Assembly (NCBI RefSeq): GCF_008033445.1
Contig: NZ_VNKO01000002.1
Span: 62,001-126,000 of the forward strand
DNA: 64,000 nt
Direction of reading: 5' to 3'
Source: Vulcaniibacterium gelatinicum
GTDB taxonomy: Bacteria; Pseudomonadota; Gammaproteobacteria; Xanthomonadales; Xanthomonadaceae
Of the stretch, positions 35,375 through 44,389 are shown one piece after another. Position numbers and translations under genes: made by a program. The notes under the pieces are model-generated. The model was not told the DNA's origin. It made no database searches and worked only from the letters and a program-made list of their open reading frames with translations. Each line of letters opens with the position of its first letter. Position 1 is the stretch's first letter.

Positions 35375-36912
35375 CACATCGGCCCGAAGAAGGTGCTGGG
35401 AACGGCCTCGTGCGCGGAGCCGTCCACCGCGCGCACGTCGAAGACGATGGCGTGCCGGCCGCGCACGCCTTCCGGTGCGCGCACCGTCAGCGGCAGGCTC
35501 AGCACCTCGCCGGCGGGCACCTCGACCTGCGCCGGGGCGAGCAGCGCCAGCCCCGGCACCTCGCCGCGCAGCGCGATCGCGTAGCGCTGCGCGCGCTCGG
35601 TCTTGTTGACCAGCTTGAGCGAGTAGCCGTTCTCGATCCCGGCGGCGGTCTCGCGGTACAGCGCGTTGCGGTCGCGCAGCGCCTCGGCGATCAGCGGGCT
35701 GCGCAGGGCCACGCCGGCGACGAACGCCGCCAGCAGCGCCAGCAGCAGGGTGCCGTAGATCAGCACCCGCGGCCGCAGCACCCGCGTGCGCTGGCCGTCG
35801 AGCGCGTGCTGGGTGGTGTAGCGGATCAGGCCCTTCGGGTAGCCGAGCTTGCCCATCACCTCGTCGCAGGCATCTATGCACGCGCCGCAGGCGATGCACT
35901 CGTACTGCAGGCCGTTGCGGATATCAATGCCGGTGGGGCAGACCTGCACGCAGATGGTGCAGTCAATGCAGTCGCCCAGTTCCTCGGGCGCGAACTTCGG
36001 CAGCGGCTCGGCCTCGCGCCGGTCGAAGGTGATGGTGCCCTTGGCCTGCACCCGGTTGTCGGCCGCGGTCGGGTGCTGGGTGGTGCGGAACACGTAGTCG
36101 TAGGCGGTGGCCTTGTCGAGCAGGCCGCGCGCGCGCTCGAGCACGCTCGGCAGGCCGCGCTTGCGCGGGCCGCGCGGCTCGCCGCGCATCGGGTCGTAGG
36201 CGATCAGCAGGGTGTCGCGGTCGAACATCGCGCTCTGGAAGCGCGCGTACGGGCACATGTACTTGCACACCTGCTCGCGCAGGAAGCCGGCGTTGCCCCA
36301 GGTGGCGAAGCCGTAGAACAGGGTCCAGAACGTCTCCCAGCCGCCCCACCGGAACGGCACCAGGCGCGCGCCGAGGTCGGTGATCGGGGTGAAGAAGCCG
36401 ACGAAGGTGAAGCCGGTCCACAGCGCGAACGCCGCCCACAGCGTGTGCTTGGCGCCCTTGCGCAGCAGCTTGTGCGCGCTCCACGGCGCGGCGTCGAGCT
36501 TCATCCGCGCGTTGCGGTCGCCCTCGGTCCAGCGTTCCATCCACAGGAACACCTCGGTCCACACCGTCTGCGGGCAGGCGTAGCCGCACCACAGCCGGCC
36601 GGCCAGCGCGGTGAAGAAGAACAGGGCCACGCCGGCGATGATCAGCAGCAGCGCCAGCAGCGGGAAATCCTGCGGCCAGAAGGTCAGGCCGAACACGTGG
36701 AACTTGCGCGCCGGCAGGTCGAACAGCACCGCCTGGCGCCCGTCCCAGCGCAGCCACGGGAACAGGTAGAACATGCCCAGCAGCCACACCACCGCCAGCC
36801 GGCGCAGGCGGTCGAAGATGCCGTGCACCTCGCGCGGATAGACCTTGGCTTCGCTGACGTAGTAGGAGCCGGAGGCGTCGTCCGCCAGGGCGATGTCAAT
36901 CCGCTTGCTCAC
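35374..36912 (-). CDS. ccoG: cbb3 oxidase accessory protein CcoG (FixG, polyferredoxin-like)
   Basis: A 512-residue membrane protein. Several helices span about 38-200 and one near 350 ('LLALLAAFVAGVAL'). Two ferredoxin-like clusters lie at about 270-310, with 'CIDCTICVQVCP' and 'CIACGACIDACDE'; further conserved cysteines are in 'LWCGYACPQTVW' and 'CKYMCPYARFQ'. The C-terminal Ig-like domain is about 400-512. CcoG reduces Cu(II) for cbb3 maturation. The start is GTG 36912 with only a weak ribosome site. It follows the small unknown membrane gene by 13 bases. Confidence 0.92.
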   Translation of the reverse strand: MSKRIDIALADDASGSYYVSEAKVYPREVHGIFDRLRRLAVVWLLGMFYLFPWLRWDGRQAVLFDLPARKFHVFGLTFWPQDFPLLALLLIIAGVALFFFTALAGRLWCGYACPQTVWTEVFLWMERWTEGDRNARMKLDAAPWSAHKLLRKGAKHTLWAAFALWTGFTFVGFFTPITDLGARLVPFRWGGWETFWTLFYGFATWGNAGFLREQVCKYMCPYARFQSAMFDRDTLLIAYDPMRGEPRGPRKRGLPSVLERARGLLDKATAYDYVFRTTQHPTAADNRVQAKGTITFDRREAEPLPKFAPEELGDCIDCTICVQVCPTGIDIRNGLQYECIACGACIDACDEVMGKLGYPKGLIRYTTQHALDGQRTRVLRPRVLIYGTLLLALLAAFVAGVALRSPLIAEALRDRNALYRETAAGIENGYSLKLVNKTERAQRYAIALRGEVPGLALLAPAQVEVPAGEVLSLPLTVRAPEGVRGRHAIVFDVRAVDGSAHEAVPSTFFGPM

Positions 36913-36925
36913 GGGAGGTTTCCGC

Positions 36926-37207
36926 TCAGCGCAACGGCCGGTTGAAACGGCTGGCCGGGCGCAGCAGCCACCAGGTGAACAGGCTCGAGGAGGCGGTGGC
37001 GAGCCAGAACGCGAAGAAGCCCAGGGTGTACCCGAGCCCGCGCGTCATCGGCAGGCCCGGGAAGGTGAGGTCGCGCAGCTCCAGCGGATCCACGAAGGCG
37101 AAGCACACCATCGTCGCCACCCCGGCGGCGAAGAAGCTCGGCCAGACGATCGCGCCGATGCGCTGCGCCTGCGGCCGCGGCGGGTGGTCGAAGACGGGGG
37201 TGTTCAC
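36926..37207 (-). CDS. unknown 93-residue membrane protein in the cbb3 operon
   Basis: I do not recognise this protein. It has two predicted membrane helices (about 18-38 and 59-80) joined by a loop 'VDPLELRDLTFPGLPMTRG', and a basic C-terminal tail 'RPASRFNRPLR'. GTG 37207 overlaps the ccoP stop (GTGA), so it is translated together with ccoP. Placement between ccoP and ccoG suggests a cbb3 assembly or stability role, as small subunits such as CcoM and CcoQ have in other bacteria. That is inference only. Confidence 0.65.
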   Translation of the reverse strand: MNTPVFDHPPRPQAQRIGAIVWPSFFAAGVATMVCFAFVDPLELRDLTFPGLPMTRGLGYTLGFFAFWLATASSSLFTWWLLRPASRFNRPLR

Positions 37208-38151
37208 GGCGTCGCCTTCGCCGCCCCGCTGCCGGCCTGCGGCTGGCCGTTGGACAGCGACCACACGTAGGCGGCCACCAGCCGCGCGCGGGTCTCGCCC
37301 AGCAGCGCGCGGTGCGCCGGCATCACCCCGCGACGGCCCTCGGCGATGGTCTTGCGCAGCGCCTCGCGCGAGTCGCCGTACAGCCAGTAGTCGTCCGCCA
37401 GGTTCGGCGCGCCGAGTTCGGGATTGCCCTTGCCGTCCACGCCGTGGCAAGCCACGCACACGCTCTCGTACAGCTTCTTGCCGCGCGCGGCGCCGTAGTC
37501 GTTGTACAGCGCCTCCGGGCCCTTCGGCAGCTTGCGCAGGTAGGCGATCACGTCGTCCACCGCATGCTCGCCGCCCAGCCCGGTGAGCACGGTGCCCCAC
37601 GCCGGCATCACGCCCTCGCGGCCGTCGAGCACGGTCTTGAGCACCTGCTCGGGCGCGCCGCCCCAGTGCCAGATGTCGTCGGCGAGGTTGGGGTAGCCGA
37701 CCGCGCCCTGCGCGGTGGAGCCATGGCAGGTGGCGCAGGTGTTGCCGAAGATCGAGCGGCCGAGCCGCAGCGCCTCCGGATCGGCGGCGAGGCGGTCGAT
37801 CGGCTGGCCTTCGTAGCGCGCGAACACCTGCGCGAGCCTGGCGTCCTGCGCGGCCTTGGCCCGCGCGTGCTCCTGCTGCGAGCTCCAGCGGCCGAAACCG
37901 GCGAAGCCGCCCAGGCCCGGATACCACAGCAGGTAGCCGATGCTGAAGGCGATGGTCAGCCAGAACAGGTTGATCCACCAGCGCGGCAGCGGCTTGTTGT
38001 ACTCGGTGATGTCGCCGTCCCAGATGTGGCTGGTGTCGGTGGGGGCCGGATCGCCCGGGCGCCGGCGCGCGGTCCACCACAGCAGCCACGCGCAGCCGAT
38101 CACGTTCGACGCGACCAGCGCGATCACGAACCAGGACCAGGCGCCGCTCAT
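37204..38151 (-). CDS. ccoP: cbb3 cytochrome c oxidase subunit III, diheme CcoP
   Basis: A 315-residue diheme c-type cytochrome that passes electrons to the oxidase. N-terminal membrane helices ('WFVIALVASNVIGCAWLLWWTA' and 'INLFWLTIAFSIGYLLWYPGLGG') precede two cytochrome c domains with CATCH (near 140) and CVACH (near 233), each with a later Met ligand ('GVMPAWG', 'GVMPAHR'). The DxxHxxDGDITEYNKPLPRWW-type linker is typical. It overlaps ccoQ by four bases. Confidence 0.95.
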   Translation of the reverse strand: MSGAWSWFVIALVASNVIGCAWLLWWTARRRPGDPAPTDTSHIWDGDITEYNKPLPRWWINLFWLTIAFSIGYLLWYPGLGGFAGFGRWSSQQEHARAKAAQDARLAQVFARYEGQPIDRLAADPEALRLGRSIFGNTCATCHGSTAQGAVGYPNLADDIWHWGGAPEQVLKTVLDGREGVMPAWGTVLTGLGGEHAVDDVIAYLRKLPKGPEALYNDYGAARGKKLYESVCVACHGVDGKGNPELGAPNLADDYWLYGDSREALRKTIAEGRRGVMPAHRALLGETRARLVAAYVWSLSNGQPQAGSGAAKATP

Positions 38152-38285
38152 GCCGCGTCCTCCCCGTCGGCCAGCGGCAGGCGCGCGGCGGCGTCGAACT
38201 CGGCGCGCCGCGCCGGCCGCCAGGCCCAGATCCAGCCGCCGACGAACGCCGCCAGCAGCACCACGGTCACGATTCCGGACAGCAT
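38148..38285 (-). CDS. ccoQ: cbb3 oxidase subunit IV (CcoQ)
   Basis: A 45-residue peptide with one membrane helix ('GIVTVVLLAAFVGGWIWAW') and an Arg-rich, then acidic tail ('RPARRAEFDAAARLP'). It sits exactly where CcoQ is found, one base after ccoO and overlapping ccoP by four bases. CcoQ stabilises the interaction of CcoP with the CcoNO core. Confidence 0.88.
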   Translation of the reverse strand: MLSGIVTVVLLAAFVGGWIWAWRPARRAEFDAAARLPLADGEDAA

Positions 38286-38286
38286 G

Positions 38287-38901
38287 TCAGCCTCCCCTCG
38301 GCGCGTGGCGGCCGAGTCCCTGCAGATAGGCCACGATCGCGTCGAGCTCGGTCTTGCCGGCCACCGCCGCCGGCGCCTGCGCGATCTCCTGGTCGGTGTA
38401 CGGGTCGCCGAGCGCCTGCAGCGCGCGCATGCGTTCGGCGACCTGCGCGCCGTCCACCTCGCGCTCGGCCAGCCACGGGAAGGACGGCATGTTCGACTCG
38501 GGCACCACGTCGCGCGGATTGATCAGGTGCACCCGGTGCCAGTCGTCGGAGTAGCGCCCGCCCACGCGCGCCAGGTCCGGCCCGGTGCGCTTGGAGCCCC
38601 ACTGGAACGGCCGGTCGTACACCGACTCGCCGGCCAGCGAGTAGTGGCCGTAGCGCTCGGTCTCGAAGCGCAGCGTGCGCACCATCTGCGAGTGGCAGTT
38701 GTAGCAGCCCTCGCGCACGTACACGTCGCGGCCGGCCAGCTCCAGCGCCGGGTAGGGCTTGACCCCGGGCAGCGGCTGCACCGCCTCGGCCTGGTGCATC
38801 AGGGGCACGATCTCGGCCAGGCCGCCGAAGGAGACGACCACCGCGACCAGCACCGCCATCAGGCCGACGTTCTTTTCGACTTTCTCGTGCGAGTTGCTCA
38901 T
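38287..38901 (-). CDS. ccoO: cbb3 cytochrome c oxidase subunit II, monoheme CcoO
   Basis: A 204-residue monoheme cytochrome c subunit. An N-terminal anchor helix (about 12-33, '[23 protein letters not shown]') is followed by a heme site CYNCH in '[23 protein letters not shown]' near 65-90 and the axial Met in '[10 protein letters not shown]'. It lies 9 bases after ccoN, as usual for ccoNOQP. Confidence 0.95.
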   Translation of the reverse strand: MSNSHEKVEKNVGLMAVLVAVVVSFGGLAEIVPLMHQAEAVQPLPGVKPYPALELAGRDVYVREGCYNCHSQMVRTLRFETERYGHYSLAGESVYDRPFQWGSKRTGPDLARVGGRYSDDWHRVHLINPRDVVPESNMPSFPWLAEREVDGAQVAERMRALQALGDPYTDQEIAQAPAAVAGKTELDAIVAYLQGLGRHAPRGG

Positions 38902-38910
38902 CGTCGTTCC

Positions 38911-40386
38911 TCAGGCGCGCGCGGAGGCCGGGTCGGGCGCCAGCACCGGCTGCGGCGCCGGCGAGCGCGCCATGGCGTAGGTCTTCCAGGTGTTCAGCGC
39001 CATCAGGCCCATGCCGGCGAGCACCAGCAGCCCGCCGCCCAGGCGCGCCAGGTAGTACGGATAGGTGGCGTTGAGCGCCTCGACGAAGGTGTAGGTGAGC
39101 GTGCCGTCGGCGTTGGTGGCGCGCCACATCAGGCCCTGCATCACGCCCGCGATCCACATCGAGGCGATGTAGAACACCACGCCCAGGGTGTGGATCCAGA
39201 AGTGCCAGTCCACCCAGCGCGTGGAGTACATCGCCGGCAGGCCGAGCAGGCGCGGCAGCAGCGCGTAGATCGAGCCGATCGAGATCATCGCCACCCAGCC
39301 CAGCGCGCCGCCGTGGACGTGGCCCACGGTCCAGTCGGTGTAGTGGGACAGCGAGTTGACCGTCTTGATGGACATCATCGGCCCCTCGAACGTGGCGATC
39401 ATGTAGAAGCTGAGCGCGACGATGAGGAACTTCAGGATCGGGTCGGTGCGCAGCTTGTGCCACACGCCCGAGAGGGTGAGGATGCCGTTGATCGCGCCGC
39501 CCCACGAGGGCGCGAGCAGGATCAGCGAGAACACCATGCCCACCGACTGCGCCCAGTCGGGCAGGGCGGTGTACTGCAGGTGGTGCGGGCCGGCCCACAT
39601 GTAGACCGCGATCAGCGCCCAGAAGTGCACGATCGAGAGCCGGTAGGAGTACACCGGGCGCCCGGCCTGCTTGGGCACGAAGTAGTACATCATCCCGAGG
39701 AAGCCCGCGGTCAGGAAGAAACCGACCGCGTTGTGCCCGTACCACCACTGCACCATCGCGTCCACCGCACCGGTGTACACCGGGTACGACTTGGCCAGGC
39801 CGACCGGCAGGGCCAGGTTGTTGACCACATGCAGCAGCGCCACGGCGATGATGAAGCTGGCGTAGAACCAGTTGGCGACGTAGATGTGGTTGACCCGGCG
39901 CCTGGCGATGGTGCCGAAGAACAGCCAGGCATAGGCCAGCCAGACCACCGTGATCAGCAGGTCGATCGGCCACTCGAGCTCGGCGTACTCCTTGCCCTGG
40001 GTCAGGCCGAGCGGGAGGGTGACCGCGGCGGCCACGATCACCGCCTGCCAGCCCCAGAACACGAACGCGGCCAGCCGGTCGGAGACCAGGCGCACATGGC
40101 AGGTGCGCTGCACGATGTGCAGCGAGGTGGCGAACAGGGCGCAGCCGCCGAAGGCGAAGATCACCGCATTGGTGTGCAGCGGCCGCAGCCGGCCGTAGCT
40201 CAGCCACGGAATGCCTTCGCCGATCTGCGGCCAGTACAGCTGGGCGGCGATCAGCACGCCCACGGCCATGCCGACGATGCCCCAGACCACGGTCGCGACC
40301 GCGAACTGGCGCACCACCTTGTCGTTGTAGTAACCGGCCACGCCGGAGCCCCTGCCTGCCGTGGGCAGGGCGTCTAGGTCGTTCAT
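38911..40386 (-). CDS. ccoN: cbb3 cytochrome c oxidase catalytic subunit CcoN
   Basis: High-affinity terminal oxidase catalytic subunit with twelve membrane helices (491 residues). Heme and copper histidines are in '[15 protein letters not shown]', '[15 protein letters not shown]', '[15 protein letters not shown]' and '[16 protein letters not shown]'. I chose ATG 40386 since AAGGG lies 6 bases upstream; ATG 40392 would have no spacing. A perfect FNR box is centred 64 bases upstream, and a -10-like AAAATT at 40415-40420 would put transcription near 40408. It leads ccoNOQP and the ccoGHIS block. Confidence 0.97.
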   Translation of the reverse strand: MNDLDALPTAGRGSGVAGYYNDKVVRQFAVATVVWGIVGMAVGVLIAAQLYWPQIGEGIPWLSYGRLRPLHTNAVIFAFGGCALFATSLHIVQRTCHVRLVSDRLAAFVFWGWQAVIVAAAVTLPLGLTQGKEYAELEWPIDLLITVVWLAYAWLFFGTIARRRVNHIYVANWFYASFIIAVALLHVVNNLALPVGLAKSYPVYTGAVDAMVQWWYGHNAVGFFLTAGFLGMMYYFVPKQAGRPVYSYRLSIVHFWALIAVYMWAGPHHLQYTALPDWAQSVGMVFSLILLAPSWGGAINGILTLSGVWHKLRTDPILKFLIVALSFYMIATFEGPMMSIKTVNSLSHYTDWTVGHVHGGALGWVAMISIGSIYALLPRLLGLPAMYSTRWVDWHFWIHTLGVVFYIASMWIAGVMQGLMWRATNADGTLTYTFVEALNATYPYYLARLGGGLLVLAGMGLMALNTWKTYAMARSPAPQPVLAPDPASARA

Positions 40387-40442
40387 GGGCATCCCTTGGC
40401 GAACGTTGCTGCGCAATTTTCCGGAGCCCGGCCGGAGAGGAC

Positions 40443-40456
40443 TTGATCCGGATCAA
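40443..40456 (-). promoter_or_regulatory. FNR box of the cco operon
   Basis: TTGATCCGGATCAA, a perfect palindrome matching the FNR consensus TTGAT-N4-ATCAA, 63 bases before the ccoN start. With AAAATT at 40415-40420 as -10 it would sit at about -41.5, the class II activation position. Confidence 0.9.
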
Positions 40457-40528
40457 GTCGCCGGCCGCGGGGGCGGTTCCACCGCCGGCCGGCCCGTGAC
40501 GGGCGTCACCCCCGGCCGGCCGCGGCGC

Positions 40529-40951
40529 TCAGCGCACCACCAGCACCGGAACCTCGGTCTGGGCGATCACCTTGGTCGTGACCGAGCCCAGCAGCACGCC
40601 CTGCAGGGCGGTGCGGCCGTGGCTGCCCATCACGATCAAGTCGTACTTGCCGGCCTTGGCCTCGCGCACGATCCCGGGCGCGGGGTCGGCGACCACGGCC
40701 TTCTCGACGAAGGGAACGCCGGCACGCCGCAGGGCCGCCCGCGCCCCCTTCATCGCATAGCGGGAGTTGCTGGCGTGGTACTCGGCCGCGGCCTCGGGGC
40801 CGAGCTCGATCGCCACCGCCTTCATCAGCGGCGCGTCGGCGTGGAACAGGGTGATCCGGGCCGGCTCCGCACCATGCTCGAACAGGCGGATGGTCTCGCG
40901 GGCAGCCCGGGTGCTGGCGGCGCTGCCGTCCACGGCGAGGAGGATTTTCAT
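40529..40951 (-). CDS. universal stress protein (single UspA domain)
   Basis: A 140-residue cytoplasmic UspA domain with the ATP-binding pattern G-2x-G-9x-G-S in 'VMGSHGRTALQGVLLGSVTTKVIAQ' and the N-terminal 'ILLAVDGSAAS'. GGGAG precedes ATG 40951. It starts 173 bases from a divergent two-domain Usp gene, and a TTGATCCCGGTCAA box lies 62 bases upstream. Anaerobic induction would fit the Usp genes of other denitrifiers. Confidence 0.88.
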   Translation of the reverse strand: MKILLAVDGSAASTRAARETIRLFEHGAEPARITLFHADAPLMKAVAIELGPEAAAEYHASNSRYAMKGARAALRRAGVPFVEKAVVADPAPGIVREAKAGKYDLIVMGSHGRTALQGVLLGSVTTKVIAQTEVPVLVVR

Positions 40952-41005
40952 GGCGGATCTCCCGTTGGCCTGCCACCACGTTAGGCGATCGCCGCGGGCG
41001 CAGGC

Positions 41006-41019
41006 TTGATCCCGGTCAA
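41006..41019 (-). promoter_or_regulatory. FNR-like box facing the single-domain usp gene
   Basis: TTGATCCCGGTCAA, one mismatch from the FNR palindrome. Centre 41012.5 is 62 bases from the usp start; TAACGT at 40978-40983 (minus strand) fits as -10 box, putting the box near -41.5. Confidence 0.7.
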
Positions 41020-41038
41020 GGCACGGGAGCCCGGAGCA

Positions 41039-41052
41039 TTGAGCAGGATCAA
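41039..41052 (+). promoter_or_regulatory. FNR-like box facing the two-domain usp gene
   Basis: TTGAGCAGGATCAA, one mismatch from TTGAT-N4-ATCAA. It is 80 bases before ATG 41125; GAATCC at 41074-41079 could be the -10 box, placing the site near -41.5. Confidence 0.6.
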
Positions 41053-41124
41053 GGCTTCACCTGCCCGGAGCGAGAATCCTGTGTGCGCGGCGACCCGCCG
41101 CAAGGAAAAGGAGAGGACCCGGCC

Positions 41125-41940
41125 ATGCGCGACATCCTGGTCCATGCCAACCAGATCACCGACTGGAGTCCCGGGCTGGTCCATGCGGCCCGGCTCGCCG
41201 CGAGCCTCAAGGCCGCGCTGACCGCGGTGCACGTGGTGCCGATCGGCATCCTGCCGCTGCCCACCTACGACGTCGGCGCGCTGACCGCGCAGTACGCCGC
41301 GCTGATCGAGCAGCAGCGGCGCGAGGCCCAGGCCGTGGCGCCGCGGTTCGAGGCCTGGGCCAGCTCGCTCGGGGTGGCGCACGCGCAGTGGAGCGTCGCC
41401 CAGGGCGACGTGGCCGCGATGCTGGCCTATGCCGGCCACTGGCACGACCTGCTGGTGCTGACCCGCGCTGATGGCGATCCCTGGACCGAGCCGGCCGGTT
41501 TGGCGGAGATCGTGCTCGACACCCGCCTGCCCTGCCTGGTGGTGCCGGAGACGGCCGCCGCCGACGCCGCCTACGACACCGTGCTGGCGGCCTGGAACGG
41601 TTCGGTGGAGGCGATCCGGGCCCTGCATGCGGCGCTGCCGCTGCTGCAGGCCGCGCGCCGGGTGGTGGTGGCGATGGGGGCGAACCCGCCGCGGTCGGCG
41701 ATGCTGCCGGAGTTCCAGCTCGAGCGCTGGTGCACACGCCACGGCATCGCCGCCGAGTACGCCCCGCTCGACCTCGCGGCCGAACCGGGTCCGGCGATCC
41801 TGGAGATGGCGCAGGCCGCCAACGCCGGCCTGCTGGTGATGGGCGCCTACGGGCGCTCGCGCCTGGCCGAGCGCCTGCTCGGCGGCGTCACCGACCACAT
41901 GCTGCGGCACGCACCGATGCCGGTGCTGATGCGGCACTGA
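41125..41940 (+). CDS. tandem universal stress protein
   Basis: A 271-residue protein made of two Usp domains (about 1-140 and 145-271). The C-terminal half keeps a nucleotide-site variant, G-2x-G-9x-G-G, in 'VMGAYGRSRLAERLLGGVT'. The N-terminal half lacks the glycine-rich motif ('LTRADGDPWTEPAG'), so only one half may bind ATP. ATG 41125 follows AAAGGAGAGG; the open frame extends upstream to 41083 but that start has no ribosome site. It is divergent from the single-domain usp and each has its own FNR-like box. Confidence 0.85.
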   Translation: MRDILVHANQITDWSPGLVHAARLAASLKAALTAVHVVPIGILPLPTYDVGALTAQYAALIEQQRREAQAVAPRFEAWASSLGVAHAQWSVAQGDVAAMLAYAGHWHDLLVLTRADGDPWTEPAGLAEIVLDTRLPCLVVPETAAADAAYDTVLAAWNGSVEAIRALHAALPLLQAARRVVVAMGANPPRSAMLPEFQLERWCTRHGIAAEYAPLDLAAEPGPAILEMAQAANAGLLVMGAYGRSRLAERLLGGVTDHMLRHAPMPVLMRH

Positions 41941-42058
41941 CCCGAGGGGAGGGGCACCGGCCGCACGGCGTGGACGTCCGCGTCGCGCGGTCCGGTGCAT
42001 CGCCGGGCCGGCCGCACCGGCGCTTTACCGCACGCGTGGCCTGTTCCAAGCTCCGCCC

Positions 42059-43297
42059 ATGCTTCCGATGAGCGCATGGCAGGGCCTCGCGGTCGCGCTC
42101 GGCATCGGCCTGCTGGTCGGGGTCGAGCGCGAACGCAGCAAGGGCGACGGCGAACGCCGCGCCACGGCGGGGATCCGCACCTTCGCCCTGGTCGCGCTGG
42201 CCGGCGCGGTCGCGCAGATGCTGGGCGGCATCGCCCTGGCGGTGGTGGGCGCGTTCGTTGCACTCGCCGCGCTGGCGAGCTGGCGGTGGACGCGCACGCG
42301 CGATCCCGGCCTGACCACCGAGGCCGCGATGGTGGTGGTGTTCCTGCTCGGCGTGCTGGCGATGCGCGAGATCGTGCTCGCCGCTGCGCTCGGGGTGGTG
42401 GTGACCGTGCTGCTGGCGGCGAAGACGCGCATGCACCGCTTCGTGCGCCACGTGCTCAGCGAACAGGAACTGCACGACGGCCTGCTGCTCGCCGCCGGCG
42501 CCGCGGTGGTGCTGCCGCTGCTGCCCGACCGCACCGTGGACCCGTGGCAGGTGCTCAATCCGCGCCAGCTGTGGATCCTGGCCCTGCTGGTGATGGGCAT
42601 CAACGCGGCCGGCCACGTCGCGCTGCGCATGTTCGGCACCCGCACCGGGCTGCTGGTCACCGGCGTGGCCGGCGGCTTCGTCTCCAGCACCGCCACCATC
42701 GCCTCGCTGGGAATGCGCGCACGCCGCAATCCGGCGATCCGCCTGGCCAGCGCCAGCGCCGGCGTGCTTTCCAATCTCAGCACCGTGATCCAGCTTGCGA
42801 TCATCCTCGGCGCGTTCGCGCCGGCGCTGCTGCTGCGATTGGCCTGGCCGCTGGCGGCGGCCGGCGTCGCGGTGCTCGTCTTCGCCCTGGTGTCCGGCTG
42901 GCGCAGCCGCGGCGAGACCATGCCCGAGGCCGCGTCCCTGGTCGGCCGCGCGTTCGAGCCCAAGCACGCGCTGCTGTTCGTCGCGGTGGTGGCGACGGTG
43001 ATGACGATCTCCGCCGCCGCGCACGCGCGCTGGGGCCACGCGGCGCTGGAGTGGACGATGGCGTTCTCGGGCCTGGCCGACGTGCACGCGGCCGCGGCCA
43101 CCGCCGCGCAGCTCGTGGCCGTGGGCCGCGTGGGAGCCGACGAGGTAGGCGTGGCGGTGCTGCTGGCCTTCGCCACCAACTCGCTGATGAAGGTGGTGCT
43201 GGCCTTCGTCACCGGCGGCCGCGGCTACGGCCTGCGCCTGCTGCCGGGTGTTGCGGCGATGGTCGCCGCGTTCACGGCCGGGCTCGCCTTCGGCTGA
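42059..43297 (+). CDS. MgtC/SapB and DUF4010 family membrane protein
   Basis: A 412-residue inner-membrane protein of about twelve helices. The N-terminal third is MgtC-like ('LAVALGIGLLVGVERERSKGD', 'AGIRTFALVALAGAVAQMLGG'); the C-terminal part from about 180 is DUF4010 ('VTGVAGGFVSSTATIASLGMRAR', 'AFATNSLMKVVLAFVTGG'). Function is unknown; MgtC relatives affect magnesium limitation and membrane ATPase regulation. It lies 118 bases after the tandem usp and converges on the azurin gene with a 19-base gap. Confidence 0.8.
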   Translation: MLPMSAWQGLAVALGIGLLVGVERERSKGDGERRATAGIRTFALVALAGAVAQMLGGIALAVVGAFVALAALASWRWTRTRDPGLTTEAAMVVVFLLGVLAMREIVLAAALGVVVTVLLAAKTRMHRFVRHVLSEQELHDGLLLAAGAAVVLPLLPDRTVDPWQVLNPRQLWILALLVMGINAAGHVALRMFGTRTGLLVTGVAGGFVSSTATIASLGMRARRNPAIRLASASAGVLSNLSTVIQLAIILGAFAPALLLRLAWPLAAAGVAVLVFALVSGWRSRGETMPEAASLVGRAFEPKHALLFVAVVATVMTISAAAHARWGHAALEWTMAFSGLADVHAAAATAAQLVAVGRVGADEVGVAVLLAFATNSLMKVVLAFVTGGRGYGLRLLPGVAAMVAAFTAGLAFG

Positions 43298-43316
43298 GCC
43301 CGGCGCACGGTCGCGG

Positions 43317-43778
43317 TCACTTCGTGACCACGAGCTTGCCCTTCATGATCGCGGCATGGCCCGGGAACGAGCAGAAGAAGGTGTAGTCGCCGCCGGGCTG
43401 CAGCTTGCTGCCGGGAAAGCTGGTGCGGGTGCTGGCGCCGCCGCCGACCACCGTGGTGGCGGCGATCACGCGCGCATCGCCCTTGGGCACGTAGTGGGAC
43501 GCGGCGCCGGCCTTCATGCCGGCGGTGGACAGCGCGCCCACGTCGGCGGTCTTGCCGATCACCACGTTGTGGCCCATCACCTTGGCGTCGAGCTTGCCCA
43601 CGTGCGTGAGCTCGACGGTGATCTTCGGGCAGCTGGCCGAGACGGTGACGGTCTTGAGGTCGAACTGCATGCGGTCGTCGCCCTTGAGCCGGATCGTGCA
43701 GTTGGGCGCGGCGTGGACGGCCGAGGCGGCGCCGAGCAGGGCCAGGCCGAGCAGGGCCCGGCGGGTCTTGGTGTTCAT
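43317..43778 (-). CDS. azu: azurin
   Basis: Periplasmic blue copper protein, electron donor to copper nitrite reductase in denitrifiers. The 153-residue precursor has a signal peptide (about 1-23). Copper ligands H70 ('VMGHNVV'), C136, H141 and M145 ('CSFPGHAAIM') are all present, and C27 with C50 form the expected disulfide. ATG 43778 overlaps the SCO stop (ATGA). Position at the end of the nirK unit supports the donor role. Confidence 0.93.
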   Translation of the reverse strand: MNTKTRRALLGLALLGAASAVHAAPNCTIRLKGDDRMQFDLKTVTVSASCPKITVELTHVGKLDAKVMGHNVVIGKTADVGALSTAGMKAGAASHYVPKGDARVIAATTVVGGGASTRTSFPGSKLQPGGDYTFFCSFPGHAAIMKGKLVVTK

Positions 43779-44389
43779 CGCGGAACTCCGTGGGGGGTGG
43801 GGGAGGGAGGCGTGGCGGCGCGGCGCACCGCGGCCACGAAATCGGGATCGAGCACGGTGCCGACCTGCTCGCTGCGGGCGAGCACGCGGCCGTCGGCGTC
43901 GAGCAGCACCAGCGCGCTGGTGTGGTTGAACTCGCCGTCGGCGAGCTGGCGGTAGCGGATGCCGAGCACGCCGGCGACACGGCGCACCTGCGCCGCGGGC
44001 GGCGCGGCCAGCACCCAGCGGGCCGGGTCGAGCCGGCGCTTGTCGGCCACGGACTTCAGCGCGGCGGGATCGTCGCGCGCCGGATCCATGCTGATCAGGA
44101 CGATGCCGATGCGCTCGCGCTGCGCCGGGGTGAGCGCCTTCTCCACCGCCTTGCCCGAATCCACGATCAGCGGACAGACGTAGCGGCACGAGGCATAGAA
44201 CATGGACACCACGCGCGGCTTGCCGCGCAGCGTGCGCCAGTCGTAGCGGCGGCCGGCCTGGTCGGTGAGCGGCAGCGGCAGCTGGTACACCGAGTCGCGC
44301 GGCAGCGGCGCGGGCCTGGGCTGGCCGGCGCCGGCGGCCAGCGCCGCCAGCAGCAGCACGAGCAGGGCCGGGAGGCGGATGCGGTTCAT
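43775..44389 (-). CDS. SCO1/SenC/PrrC-family copper chaperone
   Basis: A 204-residue thioredoxin-fold protein with an N-terminal signal or anchor (about 1-22). Copper ligands C68 and C72 ('ASCRYVCP') and H156 ('FNHTSAL') are intact. SCO proteins deliver copper to oxidases; in a nirK operon it may load NirK. ATG 44389 overlaps the nirV stop by four bases. Confidence 0.88.
   Translation of the reverse strand: MNRIRLPALLVLLLAALAAGAGQPRPAPLPRDSVYQLPLPLTDQAGRRYDWRTLRGKPRVVSMFYASCRYVCPLIVDSGKAVEKALTPAQRERIGIVLISMDPARDDPAALKSVADKRRLDPARWVLAAPPAAQVRRVAGVLGIRYRQLADGEFNHTSALVLLDADGRVLARSEQVGTVLDPDFVAAVRRAATPPSPTPHGVPR

Noticed and set aside
32850-36945. Long plus-strand frames across ccoI, ccoH and ccoG
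   Set aside because: They are antisense to well-identified, motif-complete cbb3 assembly genes.
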